DNA of 9,277 nucleotides from Chromatiales bacterium (lineage in GTDB: Bacteria; Pseudomonadota; Gammaproteobacteria; UBA6429; Thiohalophilaceae), in contig JALXDW010000020.1 of the NCBI GenBank assembly GCA_027070385.1, positions 1 to 9,277 of the forward strand. Direction: 5' to 3'. Below, one piece after another: positions 1-6,510 of the stretch. The notes under the pieces are model-generated. The model was not told the origin of the DNA. It did not search any database and worked only from the letters and a program-made list of their open reading frames with translations. Position 1 is the first letter of the stretch, and every line of letters starts with the position of its first letter. Position numbers and translations under genes: made by a program.

Positions 1-158
1 CAATAAAAACCGATCAGGATTACGCAGAAACACAACAAACCGTTTTTATTCAAACAGACAAACACCGCTTAAAAGCCGTCGGGATGCGTGTATACTTAGC
101 AGATGGTCGGCTTGAATTATTATCCGATGTTGAAGGGTCCTACGATGTTACTAATTAA
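1..158 (+). CDS. lptC: LptC, lipopolysaccharide export protein (3' end only)
   Basis: This is the last 51 codons of a reading frame (codons begin at base 3) that enters from the left edge and stops with TAA at 156-158. The visible tail reads ...AVGMRVYLADGRLELLSDVEG..., resembling the C-terminal strands of the LptC beta-jellyroll, where a conserved G-M pair and a closing L-L-x-x-V-x-G-x-Y pattern are typical. LptC is a bitopic inner-membrane protein that takes lipopolysaccharide from LptB2FG and hands it to LptA in the periplasm. The membrane anchor lies outside the window and cannot be checked. The assignment rests on this short match plus position: lptA starts 14 bases before this stop and lptB follows, the usual lptC-lptA-lptB order. 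Confidence 0.8.
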   Translation, partial: IKTDQDYAETQQTVFIQTDKHRLKAVGMRVYLADGRLELLSDVEGSYDVTN

Positions 159-675
159 CAAATCAATTCAGCTGATATTGATATTATTATTGCTGCCGGC
201 TATCAGTTTTGCGCTTTCAAGTGACCGCGACCAACCCATTACAATTAAAGCCGACAATGTTCAATTAAATGAAAAAACCGGTATCAGTGTTTATAACGGT
301 AATGTGGTGTTCACCCAAGGAAGCCTTGTATTAAAAGGCAACAGAATTGTTATTCACCAACCAAAGGGGAAGCTCAAAAAAATCATTGTTACTGGCAAAC
401 CGGCCAGCTTTGAACAACAACAGGATAATGTAAAACAACGGGTGCAAGCCAAAGCCGGTAAAATGGAATTTATCACCCGAGACGAGCTTGTTTATTTGAC
501 TCAGAATGCCTCCGTTTCTCAAGGTAAAAATCTGCTCAAAGGCGAGCGAATCGAATACAATACTCGCAATAGTACTGTTTCAGCCCGAAAAGGGGCCAAC
601 AATAAAAACCGGGTACACGCGGTTATCGAACCCGATAAATCCGAACAAAAGAAAAACAAAAAAGCACAAAAATAA
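145..675 (+). CDS. lptA: LptA, periplasmic lipopolysaccharide transport protein
   Basis: Encodes a 176-residue protein, close to the usual LptA length. LptA forms the periplasmic filament that carries lipopolysaccharide from LptC to LptD/E at the outer membrane. Residues 1-23 form a signal peptide: one lysine, a leucine/isoleucine-rich core and a likely cleavage site after ISFA. The mature part opens with [10 protein letters not shown] and contains [19 protein letters not shown], the OstA-like repeat pattern of the LptA/LptC/LptD family. The C-terminus is a lysine-rich tail. I chose the ATG at 145 rather than the in-frame ATG at 103. Position 145 puts the signal peptide at the N-terminus and has a ribosome binding site (AAGGG, 133-137) 7 bases upstream, while 103 would add 14 non-hydrophobic residues. 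It overlaps lptC by 14 bases, suggesting translational coupling. Confidence 0.93.
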   Translation: MLLINKSIQLILILLLLPAISFALSSDRDQPITIKADNVQLNEKTGISVYNGNVVFTQGSLVLKGNRIVIHQPKGKLKKIIVTGKPASFEQQQDNVKQRVQAKAGKMEFITRDELVYLTQNASVSQGKNLLKGERIEYNTRNSTVSARKGANNKNRVHAVIEPDKSEQKKNKKAQK

Positions 676-677
676 AA

Positions 678-1403
678 ATGGCCTCCCTGAAAGCAATCAA
701 TCTCTGTAAAAGCTACAAAAAGCGCGATACAGTAAAAAATGTCAACCTTGAAATAAACAGTGGCGAAGTTGTTGGCTTACTGGGGCCCAACGGTGCGGGT
801 AAAACCACCTCGTTTTATATGGTCGTTGGTCTAATAAAATCCGACAGTGGCCGCATTGAACTCAATGGCCAGGATATTACTCTGCTCCCCATGCACTTGC
901 GCGCACAGCGTGGTATTGGTTATTTGCCTCAGGAAGCCTCTATTTTCCGCAAACTTTCTGTTGCGGATAATATTCTGGCCATATTACAAACGCGAAAAGA
1001 ACTGGCTCCCTTTCAACAACAGCAAAAAATGGAAGAATTACTCGATGAACTTCATATTGGCCATATCCGTTCCAATATTGGCATGAGTCTGTCTGGCGGA
1101 GAACGTCGCCGGGTTGAAATTGCCCGAGCACTGGCAACCGACCCCCGTTTTATTCTTCTCGACGAGCCTTTTGCAGGCGTCGATCCCATTTCAATTCTGG
1201 ATATCCAGAATATAATATCGCATTTAAAAGAGCGAGATATCGGTGTTTTAATTACCGACCATAATGTAAGGGAAACCCTTGGGATTTGCCAACGTGCCTA
1301 TATTATGAATAATGGCGAAGTTATCGCCCAGGGTGATCCAGATCATTTACTTCAGGACAAACAAGTGCGTAAAGTCTATTTAGGTGAAAATTTCAAGTTA
1401 TAA
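678..1403 (+). CDS. lptB: LptB, lipopolysaccharide export ABC transporter ATPase
   Basis: Encodes 241 residues, the same length as E. coli LptB. LptB is the cytoplasmic ATPase of the LptB2FG complex that extracts lipopolysaccharide from the inner membrane and pushes it along the LptC-LptA-LptD bridge. All nucleotide-binding elements are visible: Walker [10 protein letters not shown] (36-44), Q-loop Gln85 in [10 protein letters not shown], signature [15 protein letters not shown] (138-152), Walker [14 protein letters not shown] with Asp162 and catalytic Glu163, and switch His195 in ITDHN. The [15 protein letters not shown] stretch is characteristic of LptB among ABC ATPases. It starts two bases after the lptA stop. 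Upstream sequence is A-rich without a clear Shine-Dalgarno, so translation is probably coupled to lptA. The partner permease genes lptF and lptG are not in the window, which is usual. Confidence 0.97.
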   Translation: MASLKAINLCKSYKKRDTVKNVNLEINSGEVVGLLGPNGAGKTTSFYMVVGLIKSDSGRIELNGQDITLLPMHLRAQRGIGYLPQEASIFRKLSVADNILAILQTRKELAPFQQQQKMEELLDELHIGHIRSNIGMSLSGGERRRVEIARALATDPRFILLDEPFAGVDPISILDIQNIISHLKERDIGVLITDHNVRETLGICQRAYIMNNGEVIAQGDPDHLLQDKQVRKVYLGENFKL

Positions 1404-1541
1404 TCATTCTGCAATCATTATAAATATACGCTAGACTCACACTATGCCAGTAACAAAAATGTCGGACCGAATGCATACACCGTATTACCCAATAATCCAT
1501 TTTATACACCCACTAAAAAATCTGGCTAAAATAAATACCCT

Positions 1542-3035
1542 ATGAAACAAGGCTTACAACTGCGTATTGGTCAATCGCTAACGATGACCCCCCAACTTCA
1601 ACAGGCTATCCGCCTGCTACAGCTCTCCACCGTTGAGTTGAGTAATGAAATTCAGGAAGCACTGGACTCCAATATGATGCTGGAAACAGCCGATGATACA
1701 GTCCCTGCAACCACGACCGAACAAAACTCCCAAAATGAAAAAAAGACTGAAGGCGAAGATAAACTCGGCACTGACGATAATACCGAACCCGCAAATATTG
1801 AAAATAGCTTAACCGACGAAAACACCATTCCCGATGAACTGGCCGTTGATACTGTCTGGGAAGATATTTACGATTCAATGTCACACCTGCCAACCGCCAG
1901 CAGTGCAGCACCGGATAACAGTGACTTTGAACCCGTTTCCATTACCGGTGAAAGCTTGCAACAACATCTGAACTGGCAACGTGAGCTGACACATTTTAGC
2001 AAAACTGATTCCATTATTGCCGAAGCGATTATTGATTCCATTAATGATGATGGATTTCTAAAAAGCAGCATTGAAGAAATTCATCAGGGACTGGTGAATG
2101 AATATGATATTGAACTCGATGAAGTCACGGCCGTCTTGCATCAAATACAAAATTTTGACCCCCCGGGTATTGCAGCTCGCGACTTGAAAGAAAGCCTGAT
2201 AATTCAGTTGGCACAGCTGGATAATACGGCTGATTACCTGGAAATGACCAAACAGCTGGTTCAGCAACACTTTGAGCAATTAGCAAATCGTGACTATACT
2301 CAAATCATGAGACAGATGAAAATCTCTGAACCTGAATTCAGAGAAATGATTAACCTGATTCAATCACTCAACCCACGCCCTGGTAGCCATATTACAGACA
2401 GTAATCCTGAATACATTGTACCTGATGTTTTTGTCAGCAAGAAAAAAGATAAGTGGGTTGTTGAACTCAATCCTGACTCAGCCCCCAAGATCCGCATTAA
2501 CAGTCACTACGCCAGTCTGATTAAACAAGTGAATAACAGCAGTGACAACACCGAAATGAAAAACCACCTGCAAGAAGCTCGCTGGTTTATTAAAAGCCTG
2601 CAAAGCCGCAATGAAACCCTGCTGAAAGTTTCAACCAGTATTGTTAATCGCCAGCTGGGCTTCCTGGAACATGGCGAAGAAGCCATGAAAGCACTGGTTT
2701 TGCATGATATTGCTGAAGAGGTGGATATGCATGAATCCACCATTTCCCGTGTCACTACCAAAAAATACATGCACACCCCACGTGGCATATTCGAGCTGAA
2801 ATATTTCTTTTCCAGCCATGTTGGCACCGTCAGTGGTGGTGAATGTTCAGCCACGGCCATTCGAGCCTTATTGAAAAAGCTCATTGCCGCTGAAAACCAC
2901 AGCAAACCATTAAGTGACAGTAAATTAGCCGATATTCTGGCTGATCAAGGTATTAAAGTAGCAAGACGCACCGTTGCAAAATACCGGGAATCGTTATCCA
3001 TCCCATCATCGAATGAAAGGAAACAATTCACTTAA
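1542..3035 (+). CDS. rpoN: RpoN, RNA polymerase sigma-54 factor
   Basis: Encodes 497 residues, typical for RpoN. Sigma-54 directs RNA polymerase to -24/-12 promoters and needs an AAA+ activator to open them. Region I (1-50) is the glutamine- and leucine-rich activator-responsive part, beginning MKQGLQLRIGQSLTMTPQLQ. Region II (about 51-125) is low-complexity and acidic. The core-binding domain includes FDPPGIAARDLKESL (205-219). The helix-turn-helix region (about 394-424) contains STISRVTTKKYMHTPRGIF, followed by the conserved VGTVSGGE segment. The RpoN box ARRTVAKYRE, which reads the -24 element, is intact at 474-483. The ATG at 1542 fits the family N-terminus exactly, but no Shine-Dalgarno sequence precedes it. 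Possible targets cannot be judged here; I saw no convincing -24/-12 promoter in the window. Confidence 0.98.
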   Translation: MKQGLQLRIGQSLTMTPQLQQAIRLLQLSTVELSNEIQEALDSNMMLETADDTVPATTTEQNSQNEKKTEGEDKLGTDDNTEPANIENSLTDENTIPDELAVDTVWEDIYDSMSHLPTASSAAPDNSDFEPVSITGESLQQHLNWQRELTHFSKTDSIIAEAIIDSINDDGFLKSSIEEIHQGLVNEYDIELDEVTAVLHQIQNFDPPGIAARDLKESLIIQLAQLDNTADYLEMTKQLVQQHFEQLANRDYTQIMRQMKISEPEFREMINLIQSLNPRPGSHITDSNPEYIVPDVFVSKKKDKWVVELNPDSAPKIRINSHYASLIKQVNNSSDNTEMKNHLQEARWFIKSLQSRNETLLKVSTSIVNRQLGFLEHGEEAMKALVLHDIAEEVDMHESTISRVTTKKYMHTPRGIFELKYFFSSHVGTVSGGECSATAIRALLKKLIAAENHSKPLSDSKLADILADQGIKVARRTVAKYRESLSIPSSNERKQFT

Positions 3036-3095
3036 AACAACCCGGTCTATTATGAACCGAACCATACCAATGTAGTCAAACAAAGGAGAAAACAT

Positions 3096-3437
3096 ATGCA
3101 ATTAAATGTAAGCGGTCATCATGTTGATGTTACAGATTCTCTACACCAATATGTCTCATCAAAATTTGACAGATTAGAACGTCACTTTGACCATATGTCA
3201 AAAGTTAACGTGATTCTTACCGTTGAAAAACTGCGCCAGAAAGCAGAAGCAACCCTGCATTTAAGTGGTACCAGTGTCCACGCTGAATCTGAAGATACTG
3301 ATATGTATGCTGCCATTGATTCCCTCACCGACAAACTGGACCGACAAATTAAAAAACACAAAGAAAAAATAACCGATCACCACAAACAAGCCGGTCGACA
3401 GCAGAAACAGGTAGACGCTTCAACCGAAGAGGAATAA
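3096..3437 (+). CDS. hpf: HPF, ribosome hibernation promoting factor (short type)
   Basis: Encodes 113 residues of the HPF/RaiA (sigma-54 modulation protein) family. HPF binds the 30S decoding region and inactivates ribosomes in stationary phase, as 100S dimers or idle 70S particles. The family N-terminus MQLNVSGHHVDVTDSL and the C-terminal helix AESEDTDMYAAIDSLTDKLDRQIKKHKEK (63-91) are clear. The protein is short type: it lacks the extra dimerisation domain of long HPF and ends in a charged tail of about 20 residues (92-113), so it is a little longer than the roughly 95-residue E. coli HPF. It has the strongest ribosome binding site in the window, AAAGGAG at 3082-3088, 7 bases before the ATG. 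This suggests efficient independent translation, unlike the weak sites of its neighbours. It lies between rpoN and ptsN as in most proteobacteria. Confidence 0.95.
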   Translation: MQLNVSGHHVDVTDSLHQYVSSKFDRLERHFDHMSKVNVILTVEKLRQKAEATLHLSGTSVHAESEDTDMYAAIDSLTDKLDRQIKKHKEKITDHHKQAGRQQKQVDASTEEE

Positions 3438-3449
3438 AATTCGTCTCGC

Positions 3450-3504
3450 TTTATTATTAGCAAAGCCGGTCGGTCATCATATTGACAGACCGGCAAATAA
3501 TAAA
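3450..3504 (+). other. Large imperfect hairpin between hpf and ptsN
   Basis: The core stem pairs GCCGGTC (3465-3471) with GACCGGC (3488-3494). It continues, after a single G/A mismatch, with GTCA (3473-3476) against TGAC (3483-3486) around a six-base loop. Outside it, TTTATTATT (3450-3458) pairs with AATAATAAA (3496-3504) across a lopsided internal loop. No run of T follows the core stem on the + strand (it is followed by AAATAATAAAAAT), so it is not a textbook intrinsic terminator. It ends a few bases before the ptsN ribosome binding site (3508-3514). Plausible roles are mRNA stabilisation or processing at the hpf 3' end, or control of ptsN translation. Confidence 0.7.
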
Positions 3505-3525
3505 AATAGAAGGATTAAAATCTAG

Positions 3526-3987
3526 ATGCAAGTTAGTGAATTTATTCAAACCAGTCGTATTCTTTGCAACGTCGAAGCAAACAGTAAAAAACGTGCCTTT
3601 GAAATATTAAGCCAATTAATATCCAAAAGCTGTGAGGGCGTCAATGCCAATGATGTTTTCGACAGCCTTATTGCCAGAGAACGCCTGGGCGGAACCGGTA
3701 TTGGTTACGGTGTCGCCATTCCCCATGGTCGACTTAAAAATATCAATACAACCCAAGGTGCCTTTATAAAACTGAAATCCGGTATTGATTTCGATGCACT
3801 GGATAAAAAACCGGTTGATCTCATGTTTGCTCTGCTGGTACCGGAAAATGCAGAAGAAGAACACCTGGAAACACTCGCATTACTGGCCAAAATGCTCAAT
3901 GATGAAAAAGTACGGGAAAATCTGCGCAACGCCAACACCGCAGAAGAAGTTCAAACAATATTTGATAACTGGCAAAAATTACACTAG
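3526..3987 (+). CDS. ptsN: PtsN, EIIA-Ntr regulatory phosphotransferase protein
   Basis: Encodes 153 residues of the fructose/mannitol-type PTS EIIA domain (PTS_EIIA_2). EIIA-Ntr accepts phosphate from an HPr-type carrier and acts as a regulator rather than in sugar uptake. In enterics it controls potassium transport and other targets according to its phosphorylation state. The phospho-accepting histidine is His67 in GYGVAIPHGRL, equivalent to His73 of E. coli PtsN. RERLGGTGIGYG before it and the PVDLMFALLVPENAEEEHLETLALLAKML segment after it are typical of the Ntr subgroup. A ribosome binding site (AGAAGGA, 3508-3514) lies 11 bases before the ATG. A large hairpin sits just upstream (3450-3504). 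The gene is followed after 10 bases by hprK, so the two are probably co-transcribed. In this locus the phosphate donor is most likely the HPr/enzyme I pair encoded at 6239-8253. Confidence 0.95.
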   Translation: MQVSEFIQTSRILCNVEANSKKRAFEILSQLISKSCEGVNANDVFDSLIARERLGGTGIGYGVAIPHGRLKNINTTQGAFIKLKSGIDFDALDKKPVDLMFALLVPENAEEEHLETLALLAKMLNDEKVRENLRNANTAEEVQTIFDNWQKLH

Positions 3988-3997
3988 CCTTAATGCC

Positions 3998-4948
3998 ATG
4001 TCTTCCATCACAGTACATGACATATTCAATGCACACTGTGACAAACTCAATCTTAAATGGATTTATGGCCAACAAAATCCGCAACCCATACACTGCCAAA
4101 CCGAGCAACACCCCACTCTGTTTATTGGTTTTCTTAATTTAGTTCGTCCAAGTTTAATACAGGTTATTGGTGAAAACGAACTGCAATATCTGCAAGGATT
4201 AGGAAAAAACTCCTTTACCGATGCGATTGAACATTTATTCGCCAACAACCCCGCACTGGTGATTATCGGAAACAATCTTCAAGCCCCAGCAGAAATGATA
4301 GCACTTGCAAAAAAGACTCAAACTGCACTTATCCAGTCAAGCAAAAACAGCAACCAGATTGTTGAACTTATTCAATACTATCTTGCCGATAATCTGAGTG
4401 AATATGTCACCCTGCACGGTGTCTATCTTGAAGTACTCGGTGTCGGTGTGTTATTGGCCGGCCTCAGTGGCATTGGTAAAAGTGAATTGGCACTGGAACT
4501 CGTCACTCGAGGAAATCGGCTGATTGCCGATGACGTTATTGAATTCAGAAAAATATCACCGGATAGCATTGCAGGTATGTGCCCTGAAATATTAAAAGAC
4601 TTTATTGAAGTACGTGGACTGGGGATATTGAACATACGTGCCATGTTTGGTGATAATGCCTTGATCAACAGAAAGAAACTGAGTTTAATTATCAATCTGG
4701 AAGTTTCTGAAGAAGCCATCCCATCAGCCATTGACAGAATCGATGGCGGCCAACAATGCCGAAAACTTCTGGATGTTGAAATACCTGAAATTACCCTGCC
4801 AGTTGCGGTTGGCCGGAGTTTAGCTGTTATTGTAGAAGCAGCCGTACGCAATCACATTCTTATGATAAACGGCTACAATGCAAGTGACGATTTTATAAAA
4901 CGCCAACAACAATATATCGATAACAAAGCAAACGATGAAACAAATTAA
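3998..4948 (+). CDS. hprK: HprK, HPr kinase/phosphorylase
   Basis: Encodes 316 residues, matching the family's usual 310-320. HprK uses ATP to phosphorylate HPr on a serine (Ser46) and can reverse the reaction by phosphorolysis, linking PTS activity to energy state. The N-terminal domain (about 1-130) is poorly conserved, as usual. The catalytic domain has His140 in TLHGVYLEV, Walker A GLSGIGKS (155-162), the acidic pair Asp178-Asp179 in IADDVIEF and the HprK signature IEVRGLGILNIRAMFG (203-218). The C-terminal PVAVGR-AVIVEAAVRN segment lies at 268-285. I chose the ATG at 3998 because it gives the family N-terminus; upstream in-frame ATGs lie inside ptsN and encode unrelated sequence. There is no evident Shine-Dalgarno, so translation is probably coupled to ptsN 10 bases upstream. 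HprK is absent from enterics but common in alpha, beta and some gamma proteobacteria. Its substrate HPr is encoded at 6239-6508. Confidence 0.95.
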   Translation: MSSITVHDIFNAHCDKLNLKWIYGQQNPQPIHCQTEQHPTLFIGFLNLVRPSLIQVIGENELQYLQGLGKNSFTDAIEHLFANNPALVIIGNNLQAPAEMIALAKKTQTALIQSSKNSNQIVELIQYYLADNLSEYVTLHGVYLEVLGVGVLLAGLSGIGKSELALELVTRGNRLIADDVIEFRKISPDSIAGMCPEILKDFIEVRGLGILNIRAMFGDNALINRKKLSLIINLEVSEEAIPSAIDRIDGGQQCRKLLDVEIPEITLPVAVGRSLAVIVEAAVRNHILMINGYNASDDFIKRQQQYIDNKANDETN

Positions 4949-4949
4949 C

Positions 4950-5807
4950 ATGAACCTGATTATCATTAGCGGACTATCCGGCTCAGGAAAAAGTATTGCA
5001 CTGCATCTGCTTGAAGATATGGACTACTATTGTGTCGATAACTTGCCCATTAGTATGCTCCCGGCACTGATTAAAGAGTTGCATAAAAATAATACCCAAC
5101 AAAAACAGAATATTGCTATTGGTATTGATGCTCGCAATATCCCTGACCGTCTTAATGAATTCGAATCCTGTCTTGACGAACTAAAAGAACATAAAATTAA
5201 CTACAAGGTTTTTTATCTGGAAGCCAATGATGAAACCATTATCAAACGCTTTAGTGAAACCCGCCGAAAACATCCTTTAAGTCAGGGACGTCGTTCACTC
5301 AGTGAAGCCATTGCCAAGGAAAGAAAATTACTGGAACCGATTGCAGATTGTGCGGATTTAAGACTCGATACCAGCATTACAAATGTCCATCAATTACGGG
5401 AACGCCTGAAAGAGCGGCTGATAAAAGATGATGAATCCAGTGCTTCTATCCTGTTCGAATCATTTGGTTTTAAACATGGTGCTCCAAATAATGCCGACTT
5501 TGTTTTTGATGTACGCTGTTTAAGTAACCCGCACTGGGTACCAGAACTGAGACCACAAACCGGCAAAGACAAAGCTGTCATTGAGTTTCTGGAATCAAAT
5601 ACAGATGTTAATGCCATGTATCAGGATATTCTGCAGTTTCTTAAAAAATGGATACCTGAATTTATCGCTGAAAACCGCAGTTACATGACTATCGCCATCG
5701 GTTGTACGGGAGGGCAACATCGCTCCGTTTACCTGACAGAGAAAATTGCTACCGAGCTAAAAAAATATTATCCCAATATCTTGGTTCGACACAGAGAATT
5801 AGAGTAA
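4950..5807 (+). CDS. rapZ: RapZ, RNase adapter / nucleotide-binding protein
   Basis: Encodes 285 residues from this start (E. coli RapZ has 284). In E. coli RapZ delivers the sRNA GlmZ to RNase E and senses glucosamine-6-phosphate; elsewhere its role is less clear. Residues 1-15 hold a P-loop, GLSGSGKS (8-15), followed by MDYYCVDNLP (24-33), the family hallmark. The C-terminal domain has FGFKHGAP (172-179), FDVRCLSNPHWVPELRPQTG (186-205) and the sugar-phosphate-binding type motif GCTGGQHRSV (251-260). The ATG at 4950 aligns exactly with the E. coli N-terminus and begins one base after the hprK stop. An in-frame ATG at 4935 would add five residues and overlap hprK by 14 bases. Neither has a good ribosome binding site, so the start is open between them. 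The protein ends ...RHRELE without the lysine/arginine tail known in E. coli. Confidence 0.94.
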   Translation: MNLIIISGLSGSGKSIALHLLEDMDYYCVDNLPISMLPALIKELHKNNTQQKQNIAIGIDARNIPDRLNEFESCLDELKEHKINYKVFYLEANDETIIKRFSETRRKHPLSQGRRSLSEAIAKERKLLEPIADCADLRLDTSITNVHQLRERLKERLIKDDESSASILFESFGFKHGAPNNADFVFDVRCLSNPHWVPELRPQTGKDKAVIEFLESNTDVNAMYQDILQFLKKWIPEFIAENRSYMTIAIGCTGGQHRSVYLTEKIATELKKYYPNILVRHRELE

Positions 5808-5838
5808 TATAATCAACATCACAATATCGAGAAAAAAC
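5785..5838 (+). promoter_or_regulatory. Candidate sigma-70 promoter for the EIIA-HPr-enzyme I genes
   Basis: A -35-like hexamer TCGACA (5786-5791, five of six matches to TTGACA) is followed by a 16-base spacer and a perfect -10 TATAAT at 5808-5813. The -35 and spacer lie in the last codons of rapZ and the -10 begins right after its stop. Transcription would start near 5820, leaving a leader of about 19 bases that contains a weak GAGAA ribosome binding site (5829-5833) before the ATG at 5839. This is a visual match only. It could allow the EIIA-HPr-enzyme I genes to be expressed independently of hprK-rapZ. Confidence 0.5.
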
Positions 5839-6258
5839 ATGGGCGTCAGCGTTCTTATCATTACCCATGGTAACATTGGACAGGTTATCCTGGATGCAGC
5901 CGTAAAAATCATTGGTACCAGCCCAATGCCCGCTCGCGCCATCAGCATTAAAATGGACTGTGATTACACCTCAACGTTGGCCGAAATATCGAACACTGCC
6001 AACAAACTCGATAGTGGTGACGGTCTATTAATATTAACCGACCTCTATGGTGCTACACCCAGCAATATTGCAACTAACCTGGATACCCGCAACAGTATTA
6101 CCATTGCAGGCCTGAATCTCCCTATGCTTATTCGGGTAATGAATTATCATTCCTTGCCTCTCTATGAACTCGGTGATAAAGCGATTGGTGGCGGCAAGGA
6201 TGGCGTACTTGCATGTTATACGAGTAAATATAAAACCGATGAAACAATCAAAAATTAA
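5839..6258 (+). CDS. Mannose-family PTS EIIA protein (stand-alone)
   Basis: Encodes 139 residues of the PTS EIIA-Man (ManX N-terminal) family as a single domain. It would accept phosphate from HPr and, where partners exist, pass it to EIIB. The accepting histidine is His10 in VLIITHGNIG, and Asp68 in LLILTDLYGATPSNIA (63-78) matches the conserved aspartate next to the active site. GLNLPMLIRVMNY (91-103) and the terminal GGGKDGVLACY are typical. The EIIB domain fused in E. coli ManX is missing, and no EIIB, EIIC or EIID gene is in the window. Stand-alone EIIA-Man next to HPr and enzyme I is a known arrangement in proteobacteria and is thought to be regulatory. The gene begins 31 bases after rapZ, behind a candidate promoter, and overlaps the HPr gene by 20 bases. 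Confidence 0.93.
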   Translation: MGVSVLIITHGNIGQVILDAAVKIIGTSPMPARAISIKMDCDYTSTLAEISNTANKLDSGDGLLILTDLYGATPSNIATNLDTRNSITIAGLNLPMLIRVMNYHSLPLYELGDKAIGGGKDGVLACYTSKYKTDETIKN

Positions 6259-6508
6259 AATTATTAATAAACTGGGACTGCATGCACGTGCAGCTGCAAA
6301 ATTTGTCACTCTGGCCAGCCAATATCAGAGCGAAGTCTTTCTTGAACATCAGGAAAAAAAAGTGAATGGAAAAAGTATCATGGGCGTTATGATGCTGGCC
6401 GCATCCAACGGCACTGAACTCACATTAATTACTGAAGGCAGCGATGAACAACAGGCAACAGAAGCATTAATAAAACTTGTGAATAATCGTTTTGATGAGA
6501 CAGGCTGA
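6239..6508 (+). CDS. ptsH: HPr, phosphocarrier protein
   Basis: Encodes 89 residues, the standard HPr length. HPr carries phosphate from enzyme I to EIIA proteins. The phosphorylated His15 sits in the conserved NKLGLHARAAAKFV (10-23). The regulatory serine Ser46 is present in KVNGKSIMGVMML (41-53), the recognition segment for HPr kinase, which agrees with hprK in the same locus. I chose the ATG at 6239, which gives the exact family N-terminus (MKQSKIKIINKLGLHAR). Earlier in-frame ATGs such as 6164 only extend into the EIIA gene with unrelated sequence. The start lies 20 bases inside the EIIA gene and has no clear Shine-Dalgarno, suggesting translational coupling. Ser46 and its surroundings favour a true HPr over the nitrogen-type NPr found at this position in E. 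coli. Confidence 0.95.
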   Translation: MKQSKIKIINKLGLHARAAAKFVTLASQYQSEVFLEHQEKKVNGKSIMGVMMLAASNGTELTLITEGSDEQQATEALIKLVNNRFDETG

Positions 6509-6510
6509 AT

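Noticed and set aside
1398..1423. Inverted repeat TTATAAT...ATTATAA at the lptB stop as a terminator
   Set aside because: The stem is 7 bp of A/T pairs only, with a 12-base loop and no following T-run; too weak to call. The TATAAT inside it has no -35 at the right distance.
1504..1532. TAAAAT (1527-1532) as a -10 for rpoN
   Set aside because: No acceptable -35 lies 16-18 bases upstream, and the leader would be only a few bases long.
2507..2905. 132-codon open frame on the - strand opposite rpoN
   Set aside because: It is fully inside the conserved sigma-54 DNA-binding region and has no recognisable motif.
3482..3487. Perfect TTGACA -35 element upstream of ptsN
   Set aside because: No hexamer resembling TATAAT is found 16-18 bases downstream; the bases are better explained as part of the hairpin.
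3785..3997. N-terminal extension of hprK into ptsN
   Set aside because: The extra 71 residues are out-of-frame translation of ptsN; the family N-terminus begins at the ATG at 3998.
4423..4851. 142-codon open frame on the - strand opposite hprK
   Set aside because: The + strand frame here carries the Walker A and HprK signature motifs; the reverse frame is serine-rich, with no family resemblance or ribosome binding site.
6164..6238. N-terminal extension of HPr
   Set aside because: The extra 25 residues overlap the conserved end of the EIIA frame and are not part of the HPr fold; standard length starts at 6239.
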